A DNA stretch of 64,000 bases, from assembly GCF_900114975.1 (NCBI RefSeq), contig NZ_FOUU01000006.1, forward strand, positions 104,036 to 168,035, given 5' to 3'. Numbering within the stretch: the stretch's first letter is position 1; every line of letters starts with the position of its first letter. This document shows, piece after piece, positions 36,429 to 45,107 of this stretch. The notes under the pieces were generated by a model. It worked only from the letters and a program-made list of their open reading frames with translations. It was not told the DNA's origin and searched no databases. The position numbers and the translations under genes were made by a program. Origin of the DNA: Thermodesulforhabdus norvegica (GTDB taxonomy: Bacteria > Desulfobacterota > Syntrophobacteria > Syntrophobacterales > Thermodesulforhabdaceae).

Positions 36429-37183
36429 TGGACCTGTCATGCCCGCTTCTCTGTGTAAGGAAACTGAGCATTTGCTACGGCCGCCGCCCCGTAGTAACGG
36501 ACGTCACCTTCGGAGTTACGGAGCGGCAGATAGTTGCCGTAGTTGGTCCGAACGGTGCGGGCAAAACAACCATACTCAAAGCCATAGCGGGCCTTATCAG
36601 ACCGATTCACGGCGAGATAATTTTCAAGGGAGAACACACAGAAAGCCTTTCCGTTCAGGACATGGTACGCCGTGGTGTTGTTTATGTGCCCGAGGGAATG
36701 AACGTATTCCCGCATATGTCGGTTGAGGAAAATCTCGAGGTCGGGGCCTATCTCCACCGCCGTGGCCTGAGAGAAAGGCTAAAGACGGTCTACGAGATTT
36801 TCCCCGAGTTGTACTCAAAAAGGAACAGGCCGGCCGGAGCTCTGAGCGGTGGCGAGCAGCGTATGCTGACGGTAGGCCGGGGCCTGATGGCTCGTGTCAC
36901 CCTTCTGCTACTGGACGATCCCTTCCTGGGCCTCAGCCCCAGGATTACACATAGATTGTGTGATGCCCTCCACGAGATGAAACGGCAGGGTATTACCTTG
37001 CTCATCGCAGGACAGCACATCAAACGATTGCTCACGGCCGCAGACTGGGGTTTCCTCATAGAAGACGGCCACATTACCCTTTCCGGCTCCGGGTCGGACC
37101 TGCTGCAGAACGACCACTTAAGACAGGTCCTCTTTGGAAGAGTTCCTTTAGAAACCATTGGTATAGCGGGCGTGTATGATTAA
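36428..37183 (+). CDS. livF: Liv-type ABC importer ATPase (LivF)
   Basis: 251 residues. Walker A VVGPNGAGKTTILKAI, signature LSGGEQRMLTVGRGL, and a Gln in the H-loop place (AGQHIKRL), as is usual for LivF. Walker B reads LLLLDDPFLGLSP: the catalytic Glu normally following the Asp is Asp here. It ends the importer cluster; 123 bp separate it from the efflux genes. Confidence 0.93.
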   Translation: MDLSCPLLCVRKLSICYGRRPVVTDVTFGVTERQIVAVVGPNGAGKTTILKAIAGLIRPIHGEIIFKGEHTESLSVQDMVRRGVVYVPEGMNVFPHMSVEENLEVGAYLHRRGLRERLKTVYEIFPELYSKRNRPAGALSGGEQRMLTVGRGLMARVTLLLLDDPFLGLSPRITHRLCDALHEMKRQGITLLIAGQHIKRLLTAADWGFLIEDGHITLSGSGSDLLQNDHLRQVLFGRVPLETIGIAGVYD

Positions 37184-37306
37184 TTGCCCCTCCCGGTCGT
37201 CTGTGACCAACAGAGCGATTGAACAGCCGGCAAAATCCGGGTAAAGAATAGTTCCAACCCCGTGTTGCTGTAATGGCTCTTCTCTTACCTTCAGCGGAGG
37301 GGAACG

Positions 37307-38578
37307 ATGTCTTCGGATATGGAGTTAAAGGAAGGCAAAAACGACAGGACAGCGGAGGCGCCTGAGAAACGCAGAGTAATTGCCTGGTTGCTCCTTGCCA
37401 CCATACTTGTGGCCTCGATAGGTTCATTCATCTGGTGGTATCTTCACCGCCATCTCGAAACCACCGACAATGCTTACGTTATGGCCGACAGCGCTACCGT
37501 AAGCAGTCGTGTTCCGGGCAGAATCGCAAAGATATATGTCGAAAACGATGACTATGCAGAGCAGGGAACGGTGGTCGTGGAACTCGAATCCGAGGATTAT
37601 CGGCTGAGGCTTGAGCAGGCGGAAGCGGCTCTGAAAACTCTTAAAGCCGAATACAATCTGCGTTTGAAGGAATTGGAATACATAGATAAGAAAACTCAGG
37701 CTTCGGTGATGGAGGCTCGGGCAGCCCTTGAGGTTGCCAGGAACAGAAAGCAGCAGGCAATGGACAGAGTGAATCGACTTCTTGACGAAAAGCGAATTGC
37801 CCAGGCCGACTTCAATCACGCCAGGAGGGATTACGAGAGATTTGAGCCTCTGTATCGGAGCAAGGCAATAGCAGAACGTGACTTTGACAGGATCAGAACG
37901 GCTTATAAGAAAGCCCGGGCAAAACTCGATGGCGTAGAAGCCGAAATATCTGCGGCACAAAAAGAGGTTAACGTGGCAACGGATGAAATCGAAAGGTCAA
38001 AGGCAAAGCTGGAAAGCGCACTTGCCGAAAGGCTTCAGGTGGATGTTCAGCGGCGAAGGCTGGAAGCTCTTAAGGCAAAGATCAAAGAAGCCGAAGCCGT
38101 CAGAGACCTCGCGGCTCTAAATCTTTCTTACTGCAAAATATATGCGCCCATATCAGGCTATATCGCCCAGAAGCGCATTCAGGTCGGCGACTGGGTACAG
38201 CCCGGACAGGCACTGTTTGCAATTGTGCCCTTAAAGGACGTTTATATCGAGGCCAACTTCAAAGAAACCCAGCTTACAAACATGCGCATAGGCCAGCCGG
38301 CCGTAATCGAGGCCGACACCTATCCCGGATATGAATTTCACGGCAGGATTGTCGGCATAAGAGCCGGTACGGGAGCGGCTTTTTCTCTGCTTCCGCCGGA
38401 AAATGCCACGGGGAACTGGATCAAAATCGTCCAGCGTGTTCCCGTAAAAATCAGGCTCGATGAACCTCCGCCTGAAGACCGCCCCCTGAGAGTGGGATTA
38501 TCGCTGAAGGTCACCGTGGATACCTCGGTCAAGTCCGGTCCTTTCCTGAAAACTGCCCGTACGGGGAAACCCTTTTGA
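37307..38578 (+). CDS. emrA: EmrA-type membrane fusion protein (HlyD family)
   Basis: 423 residues: a cytoplasmic start, one membrane helix (about 26-46, AWLLLATILVASIGSFIWW), a biotinyl-lipoyl-like hairpin (TTDNAYVMADSATVSSRVPG), a long coiled coil (about 100-265), and a beta domain with YAPISGYIAQKRIQVGDWVQPGQ. It bridges the inner-membrane pump of the next gene to an outer-membrane channel, which is not encoded here. GGAGGGGAACG precedes ATG 37307. Confidence 0.93.
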   Translation: MSSDMELKEGKNDRTAEAPEKRRVIAWLLLATILVASIGSFIWWYLHRHLETTDNAYVMADSATVSSRVPGRIAKIYVENDDYAEQGTVVVELESEDYRLRLEQAEAALKTLKAEYNLRLKELEYIDKKTQASVMEARAALEVARNRKQQAMDRVNRLLDEKRIAQADFNHARRDYERFEPLYRSKAIAERDFDRIRTAYKKARAKLDGVEAEISAAQKEVNVATDEIERSKAKLESALAERLQVDVQRRRLEALKAKIKEAEAVRDLAALNLSYCKIYAPISGYIAQKRIQVGDWVQPGQALFAIVPLKDVYIEANFKETQLTNMRIGQPAVIEADTYPGYEFHGRIVGIRAGTGAAFSLLPPENATGNWIKIVQRVPVKIRLDEPPPEDRPLRVGLSLKVTVDTSVKSGPFLKTARTGKPF

Positions 38579-38588
38579 AAATTAAACC

Positions 38589-40148
38589 ATGAGCTTCGGA
38601 AAGCAGCCCCAACAGACCAACAAGTGGATCGTAGCCTTTACGGTCATCCTGCCCACCTTTATTGAGGTAATGGATACCAGCGTTGTTAACGTTTCCCTAC
38701 CTCACATTCGGGGAAGCCTCAGCGCGGGAGTTGATGAAGTAACCTGGGTTCTCACATCGTACCTGGTGTCGAACGCAATCATAATCCCGATTACGGGATG
38801 GCTTGCGGGAATCTTCGGCAGAAAAAACTACCTTATCTTCTCTCTCGCCCTCTTTACCGGAAGTTCACTTCTCTGTGGTGCTGCCCCTTCCCTTGAGATC
38901 CTTATAATAGCCCGCATACTTCAGGGGCTCGGAGGCGGGGGGCTCCAGCCTCTATCCCAGGCCATTCTTCTTGAAACCTTCCCTCCCAGAGAACACGGGA
39001 TTGCCATGGCCGTTTTCGGTATGGGTGTCGTCTTCGCCCCGATTCTGGGACCTGTCGTAGGCGGCTGGATTACCGATAACTGGTCTTGGCGCTGGGTTTT
39101 CTATATCAACCTTCCCGTGGGAATCATATCGGTACTGCTGACCCTTGCTTTCATATTTGATCCCCCTTACATCCGATCGAAAAAAATCCGAATCGATTAC
39201 TGGGGATTGGGCCTGCTTGCCGTGGGGTTAGGGTGCCTTCAGGTAGTTCTGGACAAGGGAGAAAGGGAAGACTGGTTCGAATCCAACTTCATCACGACAC
39301 TGTCAATAATTTCGGCTCTTTGCCTTATAGTCTTCGTAATAGTTGAACTGCGTTCCAGAAACCCGGTTGTGGATTTGCGTATTCTGAAGGATCGCTCCTT
39401 TGCCTTCGGAAATATCATCATGTTCACCGGTTTCTTCTGTATGTTCGGAAGCATCGTTCTGTTGCCTCTTTATCTGCAAAACCTCATGGGTTACACGGCC
39501 TTATGGGCGGGATTGGTTCTGGGCCCCGGGGGAATAGCGAGCTTTCTTATCATGCCCGTTGCGGGCAACCTCATGAAACGGGGCGTAAAGCCCCATTATC
39601 TTCTAGCCCTTGGCCTGTTTCTGGCCGCCTACTCTTTCTGGATGATGTCACGATTTAACCTTGAAGCCGACTTCCTGTCGGTTGCCGTACCCAGAATCGT
39701 TCTCGGCTTTGGAATGGGGCTTTTCTTTGTGCCGCTGGGAGCCGCATCCTACGTGAACATTCCCAAAGAAAAAATGGGAACAGCTTCCGGTATCTTTAAC
39801 CTTCTTAGAAACCTCGGAGGGAGCTTTGGCACCGCCGTGGGAACAACGGTGCTGTCCCAGAGATCACAATTCCATCAGAACTTCCTGGTAGAACACATTA
39901 CTCCCTTTCACCCATCGCTTCAACATAAGCTTCAGGAGATAATGCAGCTTCTGGGTATAACTCAGCTTTCGAATGCCGATTACAAACGGGTTCTGGCCGT
40001 GGTATACCAGGAAGTACTCAGACAGGCCTCGATGATGGGCTTTAACGATACTTTCTGGCTATTCTGCATCATGACTTCTTTTCTGGTACCTCTGGCCCTG
40101 CTGATGAAAGGAGCAAAGGGAAAGAAAGTGGAGATCTCGGTTCACTGA
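38589..40148 (+). CDS. emrB: EmrB-type multidrug efflux MFS transporter (DHA2, 14 TM)
   Basis: 519 residues with 14 predicted helices. DHA2 markers are VMDTSVVNVSLPHIRGSL in helix 1, WVLTSYLVSNAIIIPITGWL, ARILQGLGGGGLQPLSQAI and motif C GMGVVFAPILGPVVGGWI. With EmrA it forms a proton-driven pump for hydrophobic compounds. It starts 10 bp after emrA and its 3' end overlaps the converging DUF374 gene by 7 bp. Confidence 0.95.
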   Translation: MSFGKQPQQTNKWIVAFTVILPTFIEVMDTSVVNVSLPHIRGSLSAGVDEVTWVLTSYLVSNAIIIPITGWLAGIFGRKNYLIFSLALFTGSSLLCGAAPSLEILIIARILQGLGGGGLQPLSQAILLETFPPREHGIAMAVFGMGVVFAPILGPVVGGWITDNWSWRWVFYINLPVGIISVLLTLAFIFDPPYIRSKKIRIDYWGLGLLAVGLGCLQVVLDKGEREDWFESNFITTLSIISALCLIVFVIVELRSRNPVVDLRILKDRSFAFGNIIMFTGFFCMFGSIVLLPLYLQNLMGYTALWAGLVLGPGGIASFLIMPVAGNLMKRGVKPHYLLALGLFLAAYSFWMMSRFNLEADFLSVAVPRIVLGFGMGLFFVPLGAASYVNIPKEKMGTASGIFNLLRNLGGSFGTAVGTTVLSQRSQFHQNFLVEHITPFHPSLQHKLQEIMQLLGITQLSNADYKRVLAVVYQEVLRQASMMGFNDTFWLFCIMTSFLVPLALLMKGAKGKKVEISVH

Positions 40149-40822
40149 AGAACTGCCGATCTGGCCACCCTATCGGCAACGGCAAAAAGACGGTTAAGAG
40201 TGTGAGTCAGTTCCGCCGTGTCCCTGTTTTTATTTACTTTCCCGAGGTTAATCAGTGGGCCAATCGTAATCACCACTCTGGAAAAAGGAAGGGGCAACAA
40301 CATTCTGTCCCAGGTGGGAAGGGTTAGCTTTGGATAAATTCCCACGCCCACAGGAACTATGGGAACCCCGGAAATCGAAGAGATAAAAAGAACGCCCTTT
40401 TGGGCAACTCTTGCAGGACCTCTACTCCCATCGGCTATCAGTCCTCCGTAATACCCCAGGGACAGATATTGAAGCATCCTTCTGGTTGCACTGCGTCCCT
40501 GTCTACCCGAGGATCCACGGACGGTCGCATAACCCCACCTTTCGACTATAGAGCTTATCCAGTCGCCGTCCCTGCTTGAACTCACCATGACCACGGTACG
40601 ACGATGACGGAAAAAGTAGAGCACCGGCAAAAGACCGCAGTGCCAGGTGGTAACGAGAACGGGTATCCCGGCATCTTCGATAACTTCGGCGATTTCTTTT
40701 CCCAAAACGGTAAAATTGCAACTCCTCAACCACAGAGAAGCAACCTTTTCCGCCATGAGGGCACCGCCGTTAAGTATTTTCTCATCACGGAAGAATTTCT
40801 TAATTGGTCTGGGGGTGGGCAT
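40142..40822 (-). CDS. DUF374 lysophospholipid acyltransferase-like protein
   Basis: 226 residues. DUF374 landmarks are TTWHCGLLPVLYFFR (acyltransferase His motif region), SSSRDGDWISSIVERWGY, RGSSGRQG, LIADGSRGPARVAQKGVL and GVPIVPVG. Proteins of this group are predicted membrane-associated acyltransferases acting on lipid A or phospholipids; the substrate is unproven. It lies 18 bp downstream of the SLOG-like gene and is probably co-transcribed. Confidence 0.85.
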   Translation of the reverse strand: MPTPRPIKKFFRDEKILNGGALMAEKVASLWLRSCNFTVLGKEIAEVIEDAGIPVLVTTWHCGLLPVLYFFRHRRTVVMVSSSRDGDWISSIVERWGYATVRGSSGRQGRSATRRMLQYLSLGYYGGLIADGSRGPARVAQKGVLFISSISGVPIVPVGVGIYPKLTLPTWDRMLLPLPFSRVVITIGPLINLGKVNKNRDTAELTHTLNRLFAVADRVARSAVLQ

Positions 40823-40840
40823 TACCGGATCCCTCTTTGC

Positions 40841-42349
40841 TCATTCAAACACATACATAGGAAGATCGGTTCTAACGAGAGATGCAAACCTCTGCGCATC
40901 CTCCCCTTTCAAAAAAAACCAGAAGGCCTCTTCCGGAGTAAGAACCCTTATATCGAAGTCCCCTCTTAAACGCCATTCCTTTTCGTGTTTCCAGTCGCTT
41001 TGAGGCGGTTCATGCTTTTGAAAGCGATACCGTTCCGATCTGGGAAGACGCTCGTAAAGTGCGGACGGGATATAACATGCAGGCATTGCTCCTGCACGCT
41101 TCAGGACACTTTTCTTCACGGCAATGCCGCACAAGCCCAGAGTCCAGCGTAGAGATGCCGGATTCCACTTTCTGATCCTCCTGACCTCCCCGGGCGGCAA
41201 AGAGGTCCAGCTCACAACGGGCGTACCATCTCTGATCATGGCCCCGTGAGCCCTTATAAGACCTTCCTGAGCTATGCGAACGAGGATGTCAACGGAACTG
41301 TTTGATGCCAGCGGGTCCCCTTTGAGAAGCCTCCTCAGGTATTCTTCGCGACTTTCCTGAGCGGCAGGACCATAAGTGCTTCTGGTGTAATGATAGAGGT
41401 ATTCACCAAAAGGAAATGACCCGTCCGGCCGGGAAATGAGATTTCCAGCCTCCACCACTTTGTCGGCCTTTAGAGTGCCGTGCTTTGAAATCACTTCAGA
41501 AACTTCCCACGAAATCAGGCTATCACCACTCAACGGGAGGGAACTTAAAGAGGGTCTCCAGACAAGGACATGCTTCTTCCTCATGAGTGCATCTCTGATG
41601 TTTTCAACCATTGTACTTCTGGGACGTAAGTGAACTACGATGATTATATCGCTGAGACCTGCTATAAGAGCGTCACGACATTTCATCATGGTCCTGCGAT
41701 CACACCTTAAGGGGCTGATACAGCAGGAAAAAGAACTGCTTTTTTTGTTAAGCCCATCGGCTCTGTATGAATACGGCAGGATTATAACGTTTTCCTTTTC
41801 GTTATCTTCAGCCCAGATCCTGAAAAGATCATAACCAATGGTTCCAACGCTGACCAGAGCCATGAAGTCCAGCCCTTCCAGGGCCAAAAGAGCATAACGG
41901 AAGGAATCAAGCCAGGGCTCGTCGGGTTTTATACTTCGAGGAACCCGAGAGTTGAGCATGCTGATCTTTGGAAATCCCTGGAGGTCACATTTCGATAAGC
42001 CGAATAGAAAGCGGCATGGGAAGTCTGTTTCGAGGACATGAAGGGATTCACCGGATAACATCACCTCGGCCTTTTTGAGGCAGTCGTTCCAAATCCTTGC
42101 AGAAAGCCTGAAGCCAAGGCTTTCCTCAAGTAAAATTTTAACAGAAGGCCTGTCAAAACCGTATGTTGCTGCAGCTGACAGCAAATTCTGAACTTTTCTG
42201 CCGTCCTTCTGACCACGGCGTCTCATAAAATCGACTATTGCAAGCACACAGACGGCTTCATCTCTATCGAGCTTTCTGACCTGCGAAGATAAATCCGCAG
42301 GACGAGACAACCTTTCTTCTATAAGGATCCTCAAGGAAAACGGTCCCAT
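40841..42349 (-). CDS. Uncharacterised large protein with SLOG/DprA-like middle region
   Basis: 502 residues from ATG 42349 (GGGGAGGGTTT upstream). The N-terminal about 130 residues are helical (RKLDRDEAVCVLAIVDFMRRRG). Residues about 165-310 look Rossmann-like: LVSVGTIGYDLFRIWAED, VIILPYS, then RRTMMKCRDALIAGLSDIIIVVHLRPRSTM and HVLVWRPS, reminiscent of SLOG/DprA nucleotide-binding domains. The C-terminal half has TRSTYGPAAQESREEYLRRL, PVVSWTSLPPGEV and SDWKHEKEWRLRGDFD, the last resembling the W-x-E-x-EWR element of DUF2971-type proteins. No catalytic assignment is possible. It lies beside the tRNA cluster. Confidence 0.8.
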   Translation of the reverse strand: MGPFSLRILIEERLSRPADLSSQVRKLDRDEAVCVLAIVDFMRRRGQKDGRKVQNLLSAAATYGFDRPSVKILLEESLGFRLSARIWNDCLKKAEVMLSGESLHVLETDFPCRFLFGLSKCDLQGFPKISMLNSRVPRSIKPDEPWLDSFRYALLALEGLDFMALVSVGTIGYDLFRIWAEDNEKENVIILPYSYRADGLNKKSSSFSCCISPLRCDRRTMMKCRDALIAGLSDIIIVVHLRPRSTMVENIRDALMRKKHVLVWRPSLSSLPLSGDSLISWEVSEVISKHGTLKADKVVEAGNLISRPDGSFPFGEYLYHYTRSTYGPAAQESREEYLRRLLKGDPLASNSSVDILVRIAQEGLIRAHGAMIRDGTPVVSWTSLPPGEVRRIRKWNPASLRWTLGLCGIAVKKSVLKRAGAMPACYIPSALYERLPRSERYRFQKHEPPQSDWKHEKEWRLRGDFDIRVLTPEEAFWFFLKGEDAQRFASLVRTDLPMYVFE

Positions 42350-42441
42350 AAACCCTCCCCTTCTATATGGGCGAATAATACATGAGAGCTTCTGCCACCT
42401 CAATAATTGTTGGGAAAACGCACTGATGTGCAGAAAAGAGC

Positions 42442-42470
42442 TTGCCACATGCGGGCGGTATATGCTAAAT
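42442..42470 (+). promoter_or_regulatory. Candidate promoter of the tRNA cluster
   Basis: TTGCCA (42442-42447) and CTAAAT (42465-42470) with a 17-bp spacer and an upstream TG give a plausible sigma-70 promoter; transcription would begin about 15 bp before tRNA-Lys. The -10 match is moderate. Confidence 0.4.
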
Positions 42471-42491
42471 ACACGATGCAATTGAAGGGTT

Positions 42492-42568
42492 GGGCCGTTA
42501 GCTCAATATGGTAGAGCAGCTGACTCTTAATCAGTTGGTTCGGGGTTCGAGTCCCTGACGGCCCACCA
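42492..42568 (+). tRNA. tRNA-Lys (anticodon CTT)
   Basis: 77 nt. The acceptor stem GGGCCGT pairs fully with ACGGCCC, and CCA is encoded (42566-42568). The anticodon loop CTCTTAA carries CTT. The T-loop GTTCGAGTC is standard. First of four closely spaced tRNA genes. Confidence 0.97.
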
Positions 42569-42578
42569 GAAAAAGGGT

Positions 42579-42652
42579 TGGGGGATCGTCTAACGGCAGG
42601 ACGGCGGACTCTGGATCCGCTAGTCTAGGTTCGAATCCTAGTCCCCCAGCCA
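42579..42652 (+). tRNA. tRNA-Gln (anticodon CTG)
   Basis: 74 nt. The acceptor stem TGGGGGA pairs with TCCCCCA, discriminator G, encoded CCA. The anticodon stem GCGGA/TCCGC encloses CTCTGGA, anticodon CTG. A second glutamine tRNA with TTG occurs at 54685-54759. Confidence 0.97.
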
Positions 42653-42666
42653 TATTTTTTCGAGGT

Positions 42667-42742
42667 GGTCCCATCGTCTAGCGGCCTAGGATATCGGCCT
42701 CTCACGCCGAAGACACGGGTTCGAGTCCCGTTGGGACCACCA
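42667..42742 (+). tRNA. tRNA-Glu (anticodon CTC)
   Basis: 76 nt. The acceptor stem GGTCCCA pairs with TGGGACC, discriminator A, encoded CCA. The anticodon stem TCGGC/GCCGA encloses CTCTCAC, anticodon CTC. Confidence 0.97.
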
Positions 42743-42812
42743 TTTGTTTGTTTTACAAGAATTCGTAAGCATTCTCCCTGTGGTGGGGGGAAAGCTTCCC
42801 CTTTCTCAAGAT

Positions 42813-42889
42813 GCGCCCGTAGCTCAGCTGGACAGAGCGTCGGACTTCGAATCCGCAGGCCGCAGGTTCGAATCCTGCCGGGCGCACCA
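42813..42889 (+). tRNA. tRNA-Arg (anticodon TCG)
   Basis: 77 nt. The acceptor stem GCGCCCG pairs with CGGGCGC, encoded CCA. The anticodon loop CTTCGAA gives TCG; the outermost anticodon-stem pair is a T-C mismatch. The accessory-looking region starts directly at its 3' end, a common integration site, but I could not find a second copy of the tRNA 3' end. Confidence 0.95.
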
Positions 42890-43574
42890 GTGATTTCAAT
42901 AACTTACTCGAGATTCACAAGAGGCTGAAATTAGCAGTGCGCCTTCAGTGCGCCCCACAATGAAAGACCTCCCTCTTACGACGGGGATCACGAGGGGAAC
43001 GAAGTCACGGGTCATGCAGCGGCATGGCTTTTCGCCGTCGCCCAGGTTCCTGCGGTAGCGGGGTTCGTCCTGCGTCAGGCCATCCGAAGAACAAAAGCAC
43101 CACCACTTCGGGAACGTATCGGGAGACTCTATAGGGCCAATCGGACGCGACTCATGCCGATGCACTATTCAGACAACCTGACGGCGGTAACTTTTGCCGG
43201 CGTCAACCTTTCGCTTTCCCGCCGTCGATCGACGAGTGCGCCCGAGTGGGCCTTGCCCTGGTTCGTGCTCCTGGCATCGCTTGGTTTGATCGCTCGACTG
43301 CGTTTTGGGCTCTCTTCGCTCATCCGGACGGTCAGGAAAGTCCATGGACATCCTTTGTTTGCTGGAGTCCTTTTCGGGCTTCTTGCTGTGGGCCATCAGC
43401 TCCTGGATTGATTCGTGACCGCAGACCCAACCACACCCCAAGCTCACCCAGGGCCGTCGTGGACAAACCGGAATGGCCCTTGTGACGAGACCCCACATTT
43501 ATCGAAGCGCCTCCCGGACTCCTCGCTCTGAAGGAGGCTGCCGGAGGAGATTCGTGACCACGAAACACAGGGTC
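42890..43574 (+). other. Gene-free stretch after tRNA-Arg, start of a probable island
   Basis: About 685 bp, visibly richer in G+C than the flanks, with only short open frames in every direction and none that I recognise. A plus-strand frame at 43154-43411 has hydrophobic runs but no ribosome site. Two GATTCGTGACC copies occur near 43410 and 43548. It is most likely degenerate remnant DNA left from an integration. Confidence 0.5.
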
Positions 43575-43667
43575 TCAAAGCTCACTCGGCCTTTTGTGGA
43601 GTTGGGCTTGTTCGCCGAGGAGGTTCCGGCGATTGAGATACCCGGGCGAAATGTCCCGGATTCTCAT
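43575..43667 (-). pseudogene. Truncated N-terminus of a pyrimidine-dimer DNA glycosylase-like gene
   Basis: The frame from ATG 43667 gives 30 residues, MRIRDISPGYLNRRNLLGEQ followed by AQLHKRPSEL, then a stop. From memory the T4 endonuclease V-type pyrimidine-dimer glycosylase family begins with MRIWDxxPxxLxRxxLLGEHxELH, and the match covers exactly that N-terminus. The rest of the usual about 140-residue protein is missing in all frames downstream. The position right after the lipocalin, in the same direction, fits a decayed last gene of that set. An alternative is chance similarity over 30 residues. Confidence 0.5.
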
Positions 43668-43687
43668 GGTCTCTCGCCAATCCTGCG

Positions 43688-44164
43688 TCACGAGGGCCAG
43701 ACCTGGGGCGTTCTTTCAAACTGCCGCGGATCGTACCCTCTTTGTTGCAGCAGGGCATGGAGTTCTCGAAAGATCTTGCGATCGAGATGTGGTTCCCGGC
43801 TCAGTATCCAGCCGTATTTTCGACCTGGTACCCCTACGACCGCCCAGCTATAGTCATCGGCAAGTCCGATGATCCAATAATCGCCCCAGAAAAGCTGAAA
43901 ACCCAGGAGCCGAACAAAGCTGACCTTGAGCTTTGCGTTCGTTGTCGCGTCCACCACCCGCGCAACGCCTCGGGCTTCAATCCATCGTCCCGAATCCGTC
44001 ATACATCGATTGATGACGGCTATCTTGCCGTCAGCACGGACCCGGTACTCTGCCGTCGTGTTCCTCGCGCATTTCCTCTGAAACCTGTTCGGGAGCCTGG
44101 CTATTTCGTACCACGTACCGGCATATTTCACGAGATCAACGAACGTCACAGTATCAAGACTCAT
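43688..44164 (-). CDS. Lipocalin (Blc-like), without signal peptide
   Basis: 158 residues with the lipocalin signature GTWYEIARLPNRFQRKC, then GVARVVDATTNAKLKVSFV and WGDYWIIGLADDYSWAVVG, ending with RKYGWILSREP. Blc proteins bind lipids in the outer membrane and normally carry a lipoprotein signal. Here the chosen ATG 44164 starts directly at the barrel (MSLDTVTFVDLVKY), and the in-frame upstream extension is charged, so the protein looks cytoplasmic. It belongs to the minus-strand island gene set. Confidence 0.9.
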   Translation of the reverse strand: MSLDTVTFVDLVKYAGTWYEIARLPNRFQRKCARNTTAEYRVRADGKIAVINRCMTDSGRWIEARGVARVVDATTNAKLKVSFVRLLGFQLFWGDYWIIGLADDYSWAVVGVPGRKYGWILSREPHLDRKIFRELHALLQQRGYDPRQFERTPQVWPS

Positions 44165-44252
44165 CGGCACTTTTTTCTCCTTTTCGTAAAGGGCCTTCCC
44201 CCGCCATTGGAGCTCCATAAGAAAGGAAGCTTCTTATGATTACCAGGATACG

Positions 44253-45107
44253 TTAAACCCGTGCTTGGGCGATCCGTGAAAAACCTCGAACCATGAGACC
44301 GTCCTCCCGATCCTGGAAATACATTTCGTTCAAGGCCTCGGGGCCGACATCGACGATGCTTTTGAAGCCCATATTCGCCAGTTGCCGGGCAAGCTCTTCC
44401 GGTTCGAAGAACGTCCGCCATGGCTCTCCCGCCGCTTCTACTCTGTACGCAAGAGCATCGAAAGTTCGACGCTGCACCCCATGCAGCAACGACGGTGGCA
44501 GGAGATAATCAAACACCACGGTGGTTCCGACAGGTCCAGAGGCGATGAAAGCAAGGGTGCTCAGAACGACATCGACGGTCAAGTACTCGGTCACACCAAG
44601 CCATGAAAAGAAACCCGGCCTCTCCGGATCATACCCGACATCTCGCAGAGCCTCCTCAAGCTGACCCACTTCCAGATCGATCGAAACAAAGACGACGTTC
44701 TCCGGAATTGGGATTCCGGCAGCCCTGAGTCGTTGCCGCTTCAGGTTCTGCGAATCGGGATGGTCCACTTCGTAGATTCTGAGCCGGTCTTTTCCGTACC
44801 GTTGCCTGAAGGCAAAGGTATCGAGACCTGCACCCAGGATGACGCACTGGCCCACGCCTCTTGCCACGGCCTCAGCCAGGGCATCTTCGGCGTATCGACT
44901 CCGCGCGACCAGGAAGGCCCTCAGGTAAGGTGACCATGGGTTTTGTTCAGGCCCCGAGGGGTCCTGGAGAATCTCTCGGGCCCTTTCAGCCCCAATGATC
45001 CTGAGCGCCAGCGGATCATCGAACACCCTGGGACGGTCGATCACCTGGTGGAGCGCCCGAAGAACGGCTGCCCTTTCCGAGGTCCGACTGCCTTTTCCAT
45101 CATGCAT
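44253..45107 (-). CDS. SAM-dependent methyltransferase, leucine-carboxyl-methyltransferase (PPM1) family
   Basis: 284 residues. RPRVFDDPLALRIIG and YLRAFLVARSRYAED are followed by the SAM motif CVILGAGLDTFAFR and the acidic YEVDHPDSQNLKRQRL. FSWLGVTEYLTVDVV and FDYLLPPSLL complete the TIGR00027-type pattern. The substrate of these bacterial proteins is not known. ATG 45107 has TGGAGGAATTC in front. Confidence 0.92.
   Translation of the reverse strand: MHDGKGSRTSERAAVLRALHQVIDRPRVFDDPLALRIIGAERAREILQDPSGPEQNPWSPYLRAFLVARSRYAEDALAEAVARGVGQCVILGAGLDTFAFRQRYGKDRLRIYEVDHPDSQNLKRQRLRAAGIPIPENVVFVSIDLEVGQLEEALRDVGYDPERPGFFSWLGVTEYLTVDVVLSTLAFIASGPVGTTVVFDYLLPPSLLHGVQRRTFDALAYRVEAAGEPWRTFFEPEELARQLANMGFKSIVDVGPEALNEMYFQDREDGLMVRGFSRIAQARV

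Noticed and set aside
42492..42889. A tRNA-Sec in the tRNA cluster that would support the selenoprotein call
   Set aside because: The four tRNAs are Lys, Gln, Glu and Arg by anticodon and size; none has the long extra arm or TCA anticodon.
43154..43411. Small hydrophobic open frame in the island start
   Set aside because: Hydrophobic runs are present but there is no ribosome site, no family, and it lies in DNA that looks degenerate.
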